The notes below the pieces were generated by a model that made no database searches, had not been told where the DNA came from, and was given only the letters and a program-made list of their open reading frames with translations. Below, in pieces: positions 7,792 through 14,655 of a DNA stretch of 22,320 bases. Positions within the stretch are counted from its first letter, which is position 1. Each line of letters starts with the position of its first letter. Source of the stretch: DASSLY01 sp035689185. GTDB lineage: Bacteria; Actinomycetota; Actinomycetes; Actinomycetales; Dermatophilaceae. The position numbers and the translations under genes were made by a program. The DNA lies in the NCBI GenBank assembly GCA_035689185.1, contig DASSLY010000082.1, positions 1 through 22,320 of the forward strand, read 5' to 3'.

Positions 7792-7797
7792 ACCCTA
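7792..7797 (-). promoter_or_regulatory. Putative -10 element (TAGGGT) of the ATPase-TPR unit
   Basis: TAGGGT on the minus strand, then 7 nt, then ATG at 7784: the leaderless geometry also seen for serS and the lipid kinase. The unit therefore seems to have its own promoter in the 40 bp after the SRPBCC stop. Confidence 0.45.
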
Positions 7798-7814
7798 GAA
7801 CGGTCGGCTGCTGG

Positions 7815-7828
7815 CTGACCTCAGTCAG
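7815..7828. promoter_or_regulatory. Short palindrome in the -35 region of the ATPase-TPR unit
   Basis: CTGAC (7815-7819), 4-nt spacer CTCA, GTCAG (7824-7828). It lies at the expected -35 position of the ATPase promoter and overlaps the stop codon of the SRPBCC gene. It could be an operator, but five-base arms are short and chance is possible. Confidence 0.25.
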
Positions 7829-8259
7829 AGCTTGGCCAGCGCCTCGGTCATCCCTAGCTGGGCCTTGTCGCCGAGCCGCTTCAGTGGCAGCCGGAGCACC
7901 GGCTCGAACCACCTGGCCACGCCCTGGAAGTCGAACTCGGCCCGGTAGCCCACCTCGGTCCCGCCGTCGTCCAGCCGGCGCAACCGCATCGTGTCGGTGA
8001 CGGTCAAGCTCTTGTTCTGCCCGCGGAGCTGGACCAGGTCCGGGGCGGAGACCTGCTGCACGACATACGAAAGGGTTGCCTCCCGGCCGGCGAACTTGCT
8101 CACGTTCGTGTAGCGGGTCCCGACCCCGCCGTCGCCCAGCTCGCGGGTGGTGCGGACCGTGCCCGGGTCCCACTCCTCGGTATGGGTGAAGTCGGCCAGG
8201 TAGGCGTGCACAGCCTCGATCGGGGCCGTGGTCCTCACGGTGCGCTCCAGGGTGATCAC
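7825..8259 (-). CDS. SRPBCC family protein (polyketide cyclase/dehydrase-like)
   Basis: A 144-residue helix-grip protein. It begins ITLERTVRTTAPIEAVHAYLAD, the usual SRPBCC opening (shown here to residue 22, split as ITLERTVRTT and APIEAVHAYLAD). Next comes the FTHTEEWDPGTV segment, where the 'W-D-P' follows the first helix as in actinobacterial SRPBCC members of the polyketide-cyclase-2 type. A long amphipathic C-terminal helix ends the protein (RLPLKRLGDKAQLGMTEAL). It probably binds a hydrophobic small molecule in the cytoplasm. GTG at 8259 is chosen because homologous sequence begins there; upstream sequence in frame shows no family features and would run into the divergent methyltransferase gene. 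The ATPase-TPR unit follows after 40 bp, with a promoter of its own. Confidence 0.82.
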   Translation of the reverse strand: MITLERTVRTTAPIEAVHAYLADFTHTEEWDPGTVRTTRELGDGGVGTRYTNVSKFAGREATLSYVVQQVSAPDLVQLRGQNKSLTVTDTMRLRRLDDGGTEVGYRAEFDFQGVARWFEPVLRLPLKRLGDKAQLGMTEALAKL

Positions 8260-8304
8260 GTCGACATCTTCGTTGACCGGCCCGGCTGGGATGCTTGGCG
8301 GGTC

Positions 8305-9123
8305 ATGGATGCGGCGCTGATCACCTCCCCGGCCAATCCGCGGGTCAAGGCGCTGGTCGCGCTGCGGCGCCGGCGGGACCGGGAGGCCGCCGGGGTGACC
8401 GTGGTCGAGGGGTACGACGAGTTGCGGCTGGCGCTGGACGCGGGCGCAGTGCCGCGCACGGTCTACTTCTGCCCGGAGCTGCACACCCAGACCCAGACCG
8501 AGCTGGTATGGCGGGCGGCCGGCTTGGGTGCCGAACCGGTCCGGCTGTCGCGGGCGGCGTTCGAGAAGGCGGCCTACCGCGAGGGTCCGGACGGCTTCCT
8601 GGCGGTGGTGCCGTCCGTGGCCCGGTCGCTGGCCTCGCTGGTGCTGCCCGCGGACGCGCTGCTGCTGGTCTGTCAGGGGGTGGAGAAGCCGGGCAACCTG
8701 GGCGCGATGCTGCGTACGGCGGACGCTGCCGGCGTGGCCGCGGTCGTCGCCGCCGACCCGGTCACCGACTGGGGCAACCCGAACGTGGTGCGCGCCAGCA
8801 AGGGCACCGTGTTCTCCGTCCCGGTGGCCAGCGGGACGACGCCGGACGTGGTCGCGTGGCTGCGGACCTGCGGCGTGCGGCTGGCGGCGGCGAGCCCGGA
8901 CGCGGGCCAGGATTACACGGCCGCCGACCTACGCGGTCCGCTCGCCGTGGCGGTGGGCGCCGAGCGGCCCGGTCTCAGCGACGACCTGCTGGCGTCCGCC
9001 GACGTGCGGGTCCGCATCCCGATGGCGGGCCGGGCCGACTCGTTGAACGTGGCCACGTCGGCGGCGATCCTGCTCTACGAGGCGGTGCGGCAGCGGGGGG
9101 GCGCCGGGCCTGGCAGCGGCTGA
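8305..9123 (+). CDS. TrmH/SpoU-family RNA 2'-O-methyltransferase
   Basis: A 272-residue SPOUT methyltransferase that should transfer methyl from S-adenosylmethionine to a ribose 2'-OH in rRNA (or tRNA). The N-terminal substrate-binding domain carries the NPRVKAL motif (11-17). The three SPOUT motifs are complete: EKPGNLGAMLRTADAAG (127-143, with N131 and the catalytic arginine R137), VGAERPGL (217-224) and IPMAGRADSLNVATS (238-252), which form the trefoil knot. Length and order fit both housekeeping 23S rRNA methylases and the TsnR/AviRb antibiotic-resistance type. No biosynthetic cluster is visible, so housekeeping is more likely. Start ATG at 8305. The last nine codons and the stop lie in a degenerate copy of the downstream 47-bp repeat. 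Confidence 0.92.
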   Translation: MDAALITSPANPRVKALVALRRRRDREAAGVTVVEGYDELRLALDAGAVPRTVYFCPELHTQTQTELVWRAAGLGAEPVRLSRAAFEKAAYREGPDGFLAVVPSVARSLASLVLPADALLLVCQGVEKPGNLGAMLRTADAAGVAAVVAADPVTDWGNPNVVRASKGTVFSVPVASGTTPDVVAWLRTCGVRLAAASPDAGQDYTAADLRGPLAVAVGAERPGLSDDLLASADVRVRIPMAGRADSLNVATSAAILLYEAVRQRGGAGPGSG

Positions 9124-9131
9124 CCGGGGCC

Positions 9132-9230
9132 GAGAGCGCGGGGGCGCGCCGGGCCGGGCAGCGGCGGACCCGGGGGCGGAGAGCGCGGGGGCGCGCCGGG
9201 CCGGGCAGCGGCGGACCCGGGGCGGAGAGC
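9132..9230. repeat. 47-bp GC-rich tandem repeat after the methyltransferase gene
   Basis: Two near-identical copies, 9132-9178 and 9179-9224 (the second one G shorter), each starting GAGAGCGCGGGGGCGCGCC, and a third start (GAGAGC) at 9225. A degenerate copy upstream (about 9094-9131) contains the end and stop codon of the methyltransferase gene. The 152-bp gap up to 9275 holds no gene. Confidence 0.9.
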
Positions 9231-9259
9231 ACCGGATGGCGGGCCGGGCGCGGCCGTTG

Positions 9260-9275
9260 GGTGCCGGGTGGCACC
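9260..9275 (+). promoter_or_regulatory. Hairpin directly before the glyoxalase-like start codon
   Basis: GGTGCC (9260-9265), loop GGGT, GGCACC (9270-9275), immediately followed by ATG at 9276. It would cover the ribosome-binding region. No Shine-Dalgarno sequence is visible outside it. It may limit initiation, or the true start may be GTG at 9285. Confidence 0.35.
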
Positions 9276-9920
9276 ATGGCGGGCGTGCGAGTCGACCACG
9301 TGTCCTACGCCGCGGAGTGGGATGGGTTGCGGGCCACGGCGCGCCGGCTCGGTCAGGCCATCGGGGTAGAGCCGGTGTTCGGGGGCGTGCATCCCCGGTT
9401 CGGCACCCGTAACGCGATCCTCCCGCTGGCCGACCACCGTTATGTCGAGGTCGTCGAGGTGCTGGACCACCCCGCGTCGGACAAGGCCCCGTTCGGGCAG
9501 GCCGTCCGGGCACGCTCGGAGGTGGGCGGCGGCTGGTTCGCCTGGGTGGTGGCGGTCGAGGACATCGGCGCGGTCGGGCAGCGGCTGGGCCGGGAGTCCT
9601 ATGAGGGGTTCCGCCGCCGACCGGACGGGGTGGACCTGCGCTGGCGGCAGCTCGGCGTCAAGGGCCTGCTGCTCGACCCGCAGCTGCCGTACTTCACCCA
9701 GTGGGCGGACCCGACCCTGCACCCCTGTCACGACGGGCCCTCCGACGCCCGCCTGCACGGGCTGGAGATCGCCGGCGACCGGGGCCGGGTGCTGGACTGG
9801 CTCGGCCTGCCCGTCCACCAGGTGGCGCCCACCCTCGAGCTGAGCTTCGTCGCGCCGCACGGTTCGCCGGGCCTGCTCACGGTGACCTTCCAGACGCCGT
9901 CGGGCCTGGTCACCGTCTGA
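9276..9920 (+). CDS. VOC superfamily glyoxalase-like protein
   Basis: A 214-residue protein of the vicinal-oxygen-chelate superfamily, close to the Glyoxalase-like (Glyoxalase_3) type. It opens with VRVDHVSYAA, where the histidine is a typical first metal ligand. A second half-module starts near LHGLEIAGD (about 163-171). The segment NAILPLADHRYVEVVEVLD (about 48-66) contains the usual 'R/H-Y-x-E' strand with a metal-binding glutamate. Members of this type are mostly uncharacterised; no substrate can be named. ATG at 9276 lies directly behind a small hairpin, and GTG at 9285 is the alternative start. It is convergent with purB, with a 60-bp gap. Confidence 0.85.
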   Translation: MAGVRVDHVSYAAEWDGLRATARRLGQAIGVEPVFGGVHPRFGTRNAILPLADHRYVEVVEVLDHPASDKAPFGQAVRARSEVGGGWFAWVVAVEDIGAVGQRLGRESYEGFRRRPDGVDLRWRQLGVKGLLLDPQLPYFTQWADPTLHPCHDGPSDARLHGLEIAGDRGRVLDWLGLPVHQVAPTLELSFVAPHGSPGLLTVTFQTPSGLVTV

Positions 9921-9929
9921 GCGCACGCA

Positions 9930-9945
9930 CGCGGCGCCCGCCGCG
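9930..9945. terminator. Weak hairpin between convergent glyoxalase-like gene and purB
   Basis: CGCGGC (9930-9935), loop GCCC, GCCGCG (9940-9945), in the 60-bp gap between two converging genes. It could act in both directions, but the stem is only 6 bp and has no T-run. Confidence 0.3.
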
Positions 9946-9980
9946 GCGAACATGGCTGCCCCGGTCCCCCTGGGCCCGCG

Positions 9981-11387
9981 TCAGTCCAGGAAGTCGACCA
10001 ACGCGGGGGCCAGGCCGACGTAGCTCTGCGGGGTCAGCTGGAGCAGGCGGGCCTCCACGTCGGCGGGAAGGCCCAGGGTCCCCACGAACCCGCGCAGGTC
10101 GGAAGCGGTGACCCGGCGGCCGCGGGTCAGCTCCTTCAGCCGCTCGTACGGGTTGTCCATGCCCGGCACCCCGCGGGCCGCGAGCGCGCGCATCGCCGAC
10201 TGGATCGGCTCGCCCAACACCTCCCAGTTCGCGTCCAGGTCGGCGGCCATCGCCGCCGGCACCGGGTCGAGCCCGGCCAGCCCCTTGGCCACGTTCTCCA
10301 CGGCCAGCAGCGAGTGGCCGAACGCGCTGCCGATGTTGCGCTGCATACTGGAGTCGGTGAGGTCCCGCTGCATCCGCGACTGCACCAGGGTCGAGCCGAG
10401 CACGTCCAGCAGGGCTGTGGAGACCTCCAGGTTCGCCTCGGCGTTCTCGAACCGGATCGGGTTCACCTTGTGCGGCATCGTCGAGGACCCGACCGTGCCT
10501 TGGCCCCGGACCTGGGCGAAGTAGCCCAGGCTGATGTAGGACCACACGTCGGTGCACAGGTTGTGCAGCACCCGGTTGAACCGGGCCACGTCGGCGTACA
10601 GCTCGGCCTGCCAGTCGTGGCTCTCGATCTGGGTGGTGAGCGGGTTCCAGGTCAGGCCCAGCCCCTCGACGAAGGACCGGCTGACCGCGGGCCAGTCGGC
10701 GTCCGGGACCGCGGCGACGTGCGCGCCATACGTGCCGGTGGCGCCGTTGAGCTTGCCGAGGTACTCCGCGCGCCCGACCCGGCGCAACTGCCGCCGCAGC
10801 CGCGCGGCGAGCACGGCCAGCTCCTTGCCCAGGGTGGTGGGCGTGGCCGGCTGCCCGTGCGTGCGCGCCAGCATGGGTATGTCGCGCAGCTCGCCGGCCA
10901 TCGCCGCCACCGTGTCGGTCACCTGCTCGGCCCGGGGCAGCCACACCTGGGTGACCGCGCCCCGGACCATGAGCGCGTAGGCCAGGTTGTTCACGTCCTC
11001 GCTGGTGCAGGCGAAGTGGACCAGCTCGGCCAGGCCCGCGGCGTCGGGGCCGAGGATGGTGGGTAGCCGGCGGCGCAGGTAGTACTCGACCGCCTTGACG
11101 TCGTGCACCGTCTCCCGCTCGATGTCGGCCAGCTCGGCGATGTCGTCGGCACCGAAGTCCTCCACGATCGCCCGGAGGGCCTCGACCTCGGCGTCGCTCA
11201 GCTTGCGCACGCCCGGAACGACACCGTGCTTCGTCAGGTGCACCAGCCACTCGACCTCGACCCGGATGCGTTCGCGGTTCAGCGCCGCCTCGCAGAGATG
11301 GTCGACGAGCGGGGCCACGGTGGCGCGGTACCTGCCGTCCAGCGCGCCGAGCGGAATCGGCGGGGACAGGTCCGCGAGGTGTGCCAC
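9981..11387 (-). CDS. purB: Adenylosuccinate lyase
   Basis: Catalyses two steps of purine synthesis: SAICAR to AICAR plus fumarate, and adenylosuccinate to AMP plus fumarate. From GTG at 11387 it has 468 residues, close to the 456 of the E. coli type, to which its sequence is clearly more similar than to the short Bacillus type. The opening LSPPIPLGALDGRYR is the usual N-terminus. ARTHGQPATPTTLGKE carries the catalytic histidine (near 177). GSSTMPHKVNPIRFENAE (near 300-317) is the fumarase/aspartase-superfamily signature loop with the catalytic serine. An ATG at 11444 is also in frame, but the 19 residues between do not look like the family and cover an inverted repeat. A -10-like CAGAAT lies 6 nt before the GTG. 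Confidence 0.96.
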   Translation of the reverse strand: MAHLADLSPPIPLGALDGRYRATVAPLVDHLCEAALNRERIRVEVEWLVHLTKHGVVPGVRKLSDAEVEALRAIVEDFGADDIAELADIERETVHDVKAVEYYLRRRLPTILGPDAAGLAELVHFACTSEDVNNLAYALMVRGAVTQVWLPRAEQVTDTVAAMAGELRDIPMLARTHGQPATPTTLGKELAVLAARLRRQLRRVGRAEYLGKLNGATGTYGAHVAAVPDADWPAVSRSFVEGLGLTWNPLTTQIESHDWQAELYADVARFNRVLHNLCTDVWSYISLGYFAQVRGQGTVGSSTMPHKVNPIRFENAEANLEVSTALLDVLGSTLVQSRMQRDLTDSSMQRNIGSAFGHSLLAVENVAKGLAGLDPVPAAMAADLDANWEVLGEPIQSAMRALAARGVPGMDNPYERLKELTRGRRVTASDLRGFVGTLGLPADVEARLLQLTPQSYVGLAPALVDFLD

Positions 11388-11402
11388 ACCGGCATTCTGG
11401 CA

Positions 11403-11432
11403 AAGGCTCGCCGCTCTCCCCTTGCGAGCCTT
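11403..11432 (-). promoter_or_regulatory. 9-bp inverted repeat upstream of purB (possible operator or leader hairpin)
   Basis: AAGGCTCGC (11403-11411), 12-nt spacer, GCGAGCCTT (11424-11432); the arms match perfectly. It begins 15 nt upstream of the purB GTG. If transcription starts at or near the GTG, the repeat covers the -35 region and could bind a regulator. If it starts further up, it is a leader hairpin with AAGGGGAGAG in its loop. Confidence 0.5.
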
Positions 11433-11464
11433 CCCGCGGGGCACCTTCCGGACCTTCGCCTTCG

Positions 11465-11540
11465 GGCCCAGGGTCTCCCGGCCGGCCGTCTTCCGGCCCA
11501 GGGTCTCAGCCGCCCAGGTGGGCCCCGCCCGCAGGGCGGG
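11465..11540. repeat. Small direct repeat and hairpin in the purB upstream region
   Basis: GGCCCAGGGTCTC occurs at 11465-11477 and 11495-11507 (30 bp apart). A perfect 7-bp stem with a 3-nt loop, CCCGCCC-GCA-GGGCGGG, follows at 11524-11540 and could terminate transcription coming from the array or the sensor kinase. No gene is supported here. Confidence 0.5.
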
Positions 11541-11561
11541 CTCGGCGCGCCCGGGTCGCCT

Positions 11562-12001
11562 CGTCTTTGCCGGATTGTGCGAAGACGGCGGCGTTCGGGT
11601 GCCATGGTGGCCGCGTCTTTGCCGGATTGTGCAATGACGGCGGCGTGCGGTGCTGTGGTCGCGTCGTCTTTGCCGGATTGTGCGGTGACGGCGGCGTCCG
11701 GGGCTGTGGTCGCCGCGTCTTTGCCGGATTGTGCGGTGACGACGGCGTGCGGGTGCCCTGGTGGCCGCGTCTTTGCCGGATTGTGCGATGACGACGGTGT
11801 GCGGGTGCTGTGGTCGCGTCGTATCCGCCGGATTGTGCGATGACGGCGGCGTTCGGGTGCTGTGGTCGCGTCGTATCCGCCGGATTGTGCGAAGACGGCG
11901 GCGTTCGGGTGCTCTGGTCGCGTCGTCTTTGCCGGATTGTGCAAAGACGACCTCGGGCTGGTGCTGTGGTCGCCGCGTCTCTGCCGGATTGTGCGAAGAC
12001 G
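11562..12001. repeat. Nine-copy 52-bp tandem repeat array in the 678-bp gap between purB and the sensor kinase gene
   Basis: The 19-bp core CGTCTTTGCCGGATTGTGC (or variants with CGTATCCGCC or CGTCTCTGCC) starts at 11562, 11614, 11665, 11716, 11768, 11820, 11872, 11924 and 11976, a period of 51-52 bp. The ~33 bp between cores are also similar (GACGGCGGCGTTCGGGTGCTG type), so they are not spacers. In several copies the core is flanked as CGTCTT-N14-AAGACG, an inverted repeat. All frames through it give only low-complexity repeats and no credible start signal, so I treat the gap 11388-12065 as non-coding. Confidence 0.95.
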
Positions 12002-12065
12002 ACGGCGCGCGACCGGCGAGGGCCGGCCGCGGCGTTGCCGCAGGACACGTGGCGGCGAGGAGGGG

Positions 12066-13853
12066 TCAGCCTGGCGAGGGACGTGTCAGCAGCGGCAGCC
12101 GCACCTCGAACCGGGCTCCGCCTTCCGGAGCGTCGCCCACCGCGACCCGGCCAGCGTGCCGCTCGGTCAGGGCCTTCACCAGGGCCAGGCCCAGGCCGGT
12201 GCCGACCTTGCGCACCCCGCGGTACCGCTCGTAGAGAGCCGATCGCTCGAACGCCACCAGCTGGTCGGCCGGGGTCAGGCCTGGTCCGCCGTCCCGGACG
12301 GCGACCACCGCCTCGCCGCTCGCCCGGTCTACGTCGAGCGCCAGGACCAGCGGCCGGCCGGCCGGGGTCACCCTCAGGGCGTTCTCGGCCAGGCCGTCGA
12401 CCACTTGGCGCACCCGGGCCGGGTCGGCGTGCACGAGCACCGCGGTCGCGGGCAGCTCGACGGCGAAGGCAACGCCGACCGCCTCGCAACGGGCTCGCCA
12501 GACCGTGGCGGCACCGACCAGCAGCTCGCGCAGGTCCAGGTCGATCAGGTCCAGCCGGAAGTCGTCGGCGCCGAGCCGGGCCAGGTCCAGCAGGTCGCCG
12601 ACCAGCCGTTCCAGCCGTTGCGACTCGGCGAGCATGGTCCGGCCCACCGCCTCGGTTTCGGCGGGCTCGTGCACCATCTGGTCGGCCAGTGACTCGGCGA
12701 AGCCGCGGATGGCCGTCAGCGGGGTCCGCAACTCGTGCGAGACCGACAGCAGGAACTCCCGCTGCCGCGCCTCGCTGCTCTGCAGCGCCGCTGCCAGCGC
12801 GTTCACCGACGCGGCGACCTGGGCGACCTCGCGCGGTCCCTCGGGCGCGAGCCGCACCTCGCGCTCCCCCGCCGCGAGCCGCCCGGCAGCAGCAGCTGTC
12901 GTGAGCAGCGGCCGGGCCAGCCAGCGAGCCAGCGCCGCCGCGGCCAGGATGGCCACGAGCAGCCCGACGGCGAGTGCGATCAGCTCCCGGGTCAGCAGTG
13001 CCTGGGTCGCGCCGATGGCCGAGGTCGCGAATCGGGACAGCACGATGGCCGACCCGTCGGCCAGCGGCCGCGCCTCGACGAAGACCTGCGCGCCGCGGAA
13101 CCGGGCGTCGAAGGCCAGGGACCGCCCGTCCAGCAGCTCGTCCACCCGGTCGGCGATCATCACCCGCGGCACCAGGTCCCCCCGAACCCGGCCGTTGGGC
13201 AGCACCCAGGCCACCGGCGTTGCTTGCGAACGCAGTGCCCGCAGCCCGACCTCGCGGTTCTGCGGCCGGCCGGCGTCGAGCAGGCTGGCCACGACGTCGG
13301 CCTGCCGGCCTAGCGCCAACCGCGCCTCCCGCTGGGCGGCCGTGCGGACCAGACTCGCCGCAACCAGGGCCGTCACCACGGCCGCGATCAGCACTACGGC
13401 GGTCATCATGAGGACGACCAGCTGAGCCAGCGTCGGCCTCGACCTCGGCCGCCACCGCAGCGCCCGTTCCAGTCGCCGTCGCAACGCCCGATCCGGTCGC
13501 CGTCGCAACGCCCGTTCCGGTCGCCAGCCCGGTCCGGCCTGCGCCTCCGGTCCGGCACTCGTGACCGGCGTCGGCGCCGGCCCGGTCGCGGGCCCGGCTG
13601 TGGACGCCGCCGCGGGCCCGGTCGCGGGCCCGGTCGCGGACGCTGACGCGGGCCCTGCCGCGGGCCCGGCTGTGGACGCCGCCGCGGGTCCGGCTGTGGA
13701 CGCTGACGCGGGCCCGGCTGTGGACGCTGACGCGGGCCCGGCTGTGGACGCCGCCGCGGGCCCCGCCGCGGGCCCGGCTGTGGACGCCGCTGCGGGCCCG
13801 GCTGTGGACGCCGCCGCGGGCCCCGCCGCGGGCCCGGTTCCCGGCGTCTTCAC
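12066..13853 (-). CDS. Two-component sensor histidine kinase with repetitive N-terminal extension
   Basis: A 595-residue membrane sensor kinase, partner of the regulator just upstream. Residues 4-103 are an Ala/Gly/Pro/Ser/Thr repeat, and 111-140 a repetitive Arg-rich stretch. TM1 is about 141-168, an extracytoplasmic sensor part 169-288, TM2 about 289-309, and HAMP follows. The H-box is VSHELRTP with phospho-acceptor H373. The ATPase domain has N491 (N-box), DGGPGL (521-526) and GTGLGL (551-556). GTG at 13853 overlaps the regulator stop as GTGA, so coupling is likely. A start inside or after the repeat (no ATG before TM1) would also give a working kinase, so the coding status of the repeat is inferred from the unbroken frame. 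The signal sensed is unknown. Confidence 0.92.
   Translation of the reverse strand: MKTPGTGPAAGPAAASTAGPAAASTAGPAAGPAAASTAGPASASTAGPASASTAGPAAASTAGPAAGPASASATGPATGPAAASTAGPATGPAPTPVTSAGPEAQAGPGWRPERALRRRPDRALRRRLERALRWRPRSRPTLAQLVVLMMTAVVLIAAVVTALVAASLVRTAAQREARLALGRQADVVASLLDAGRPQNREVGLRALRSQATPVAWVLPNGRVRGDLVPRVMIADRVDELLDGRSLAFDARFRGAQVFVEARPLADGSAIVLSRFATSAIGATQALLTRELIALAVGLLVAILAAAALARWLARPLLTTAAAAGRLAAGEREVRLAPEGPREVAQVAASVNALAAALQSSEARQREFLLSVSHELRTPLTAIRGFAESLADQMVHEPAETEAVGRTMLAESQRLERLVGDLLDLARLGADDFRLDLIDLDLRELLVGAATVWRARCEAVGVAFAVELPATAVLVHADPARVRQVVDGLAENALRVTPAGRPLVLALDVDRASGEAVVAVRDGGPGLTPADQLVAFERSALYERYRGVRKVGTGLGLALVKALTERHAGRVAVGDAPEGGARFEVRLPLLTRPSPG
13556..13845 (-). repeat. 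Minisatellite in the sensor kinase N-terminal coding region
   Basis: Imperfect units of mostly 24 bp (CGGGCCCGGCTGTGGACGC plus a variable end) over almost 300 bp, open in the kinase frame as (A/S)-(A/S)-STAGPA repeats. All changes in unit number keep the frame. The opposite strand is open too, which is a side effect of the composition. Confidence 0.9.
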
Positions 13854-14557
13854 GCCCGCGCCTCGACGGAGTACCCGACCCCCCGCACGGTGCGGATCGG
13901 GCTGGCCGGGCCGAGCTTGCCGCGCAGCTGCGCCACGTGGACGTCGACGGTCCGGGAGCCATCGTCGGAGGGGTACCCCCAGACCAGGTGGAGCAGCTCG
14001 CCCCGCGGGTAGACCCGGCCCGGCCGCGACATGAGCTGAGCCAGCAGGTCGAACTCGGTGCTGGTGAGGCTGACCTCGACCTGGTCGACGAAGACCCGGC
14101 GCCGCTCCGGGTCCAGCCGCACCCGGCCCACCTGCCGGACCCCGCGCCCGTGGTCGGCCCCCGACCCCGGGGCGTCGGCCCGGTCGTGCCGCCGCAGCAC
14201 GGCCCGGACCCGGGCCACCAGTTCCCGCGGGGAGTACGGCTTGGTCACGTAGTCGTCGGCCCCCAGCTCCAGTCCCACCACCCGGTCCACCTCCTCGTCC
14301 CGGGCGCTGACGAAGATCACTGGGGTCCAGTCCTGCGCAGCCCGCATCGACCGGCACAGGTCCAGCCCGTCCTCACCCCCCGGCAGGTTGATGTCGAGCA
14401 GCACGACGTCGGCCGGCTCCTCCTGCAGCTCGACCCGGGCGGCGGCCGCGGTGTCGGCGACCGACACGGCATACCCGCTGCGTTGCAGGTAGAGCCGGGC
14501 CATCGCGGCGATAGCCGGCTCGTCCTCCACGACGAGGATGCGTCGCTGGTCGGCCAT
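13850..14557 (-). CDS. OmpR/PhoB-type DNA-binding response regulator
   Basis: A 235-residue transcriptional regulator. The receiver domain (about 5-118) has the acidic pair E11/D12, phospho-acceptor D55 (VVLLD), S84 and K106 (VTKP). The winged-helix DNA-binding domain (about 141-235) ends in IRTVRGVGYSVEA, typical of the OmpR/PhoB class. ATG at 14557 is preceded by a good Shine-Dalgarno sequence, AGGGAAGG, about 8 nt upstream, unlike the leaderless genes of this window. The sensor kinase follows with a 4-bp overlap. It is transcribed divergently from the His/Cys membrane protein at 14669, a plausible target. The regulon itself is unknown. Confidence 0.96.
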   Translation of the reverse strand: MADQRRILVVEDEPAIAAMARLYLQRSGYAVSVADTAAAARVELQEEPADVVLLDINLPGGEDGLDLCRSMRAAQDWTPVIFVSARDEEVDRVVGLELGADDYVTKPYSPRELVARVRAVLRRHDRADAPGSGADHGRGVRQVGRVRLDPERRRVFVDQVEVSLTSTEFDLLAQLMSRPGRVYPRGELLHLVWGYPSDDGSRTVDVHVAQLRGKLGPASPIRTVRGVGYSVEARA

Positions 14558-14655
14558 GGCATCACCTTCCCTGCCGTTGGGGCACTGCCGCAGGCGGACT
14601 GCGAAGCCTTACCGAATCCGAACACGCTCCGGCTCGCGCCCTAACCTGTCTGAGT

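Noticed and set aside
8305..9123. TrmH-like methyltransferase as antibiotic self-resistance gene (TsnR/AviRb type)
   Set aside because: Sequence motifs allow it, but no antibiotic biosynthesis or regulator gene is nearby; a housekeeping role is simpler.
11279..11944. Open frames on both strands through the 52-bp array and past the purB start, including one of over 800 codons reaching 13962
   Set aside because: They translate to low-complexity repeats, run antisense to or out of frame with purB and the sensor kinase, and have no start signal or family similarity.
11562..12001. CRISPR-like array (regular 52-bp period, 19-bp conserved core)
   Set aside because: The sequences between cores are similar to one another, not unique spacers; the core is short for a repeat, and no cas gene is nearby.
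13561..14034. Plus-strand open frame of Ala/Gly/Pro/Val/Asp repeats opposite the sensor kinase N-terminus
   Set aside because: It exists only because of the GC-rich repeat, and continues antisense into the response regulator; the minus strand has a coupled, family-consistent gene.
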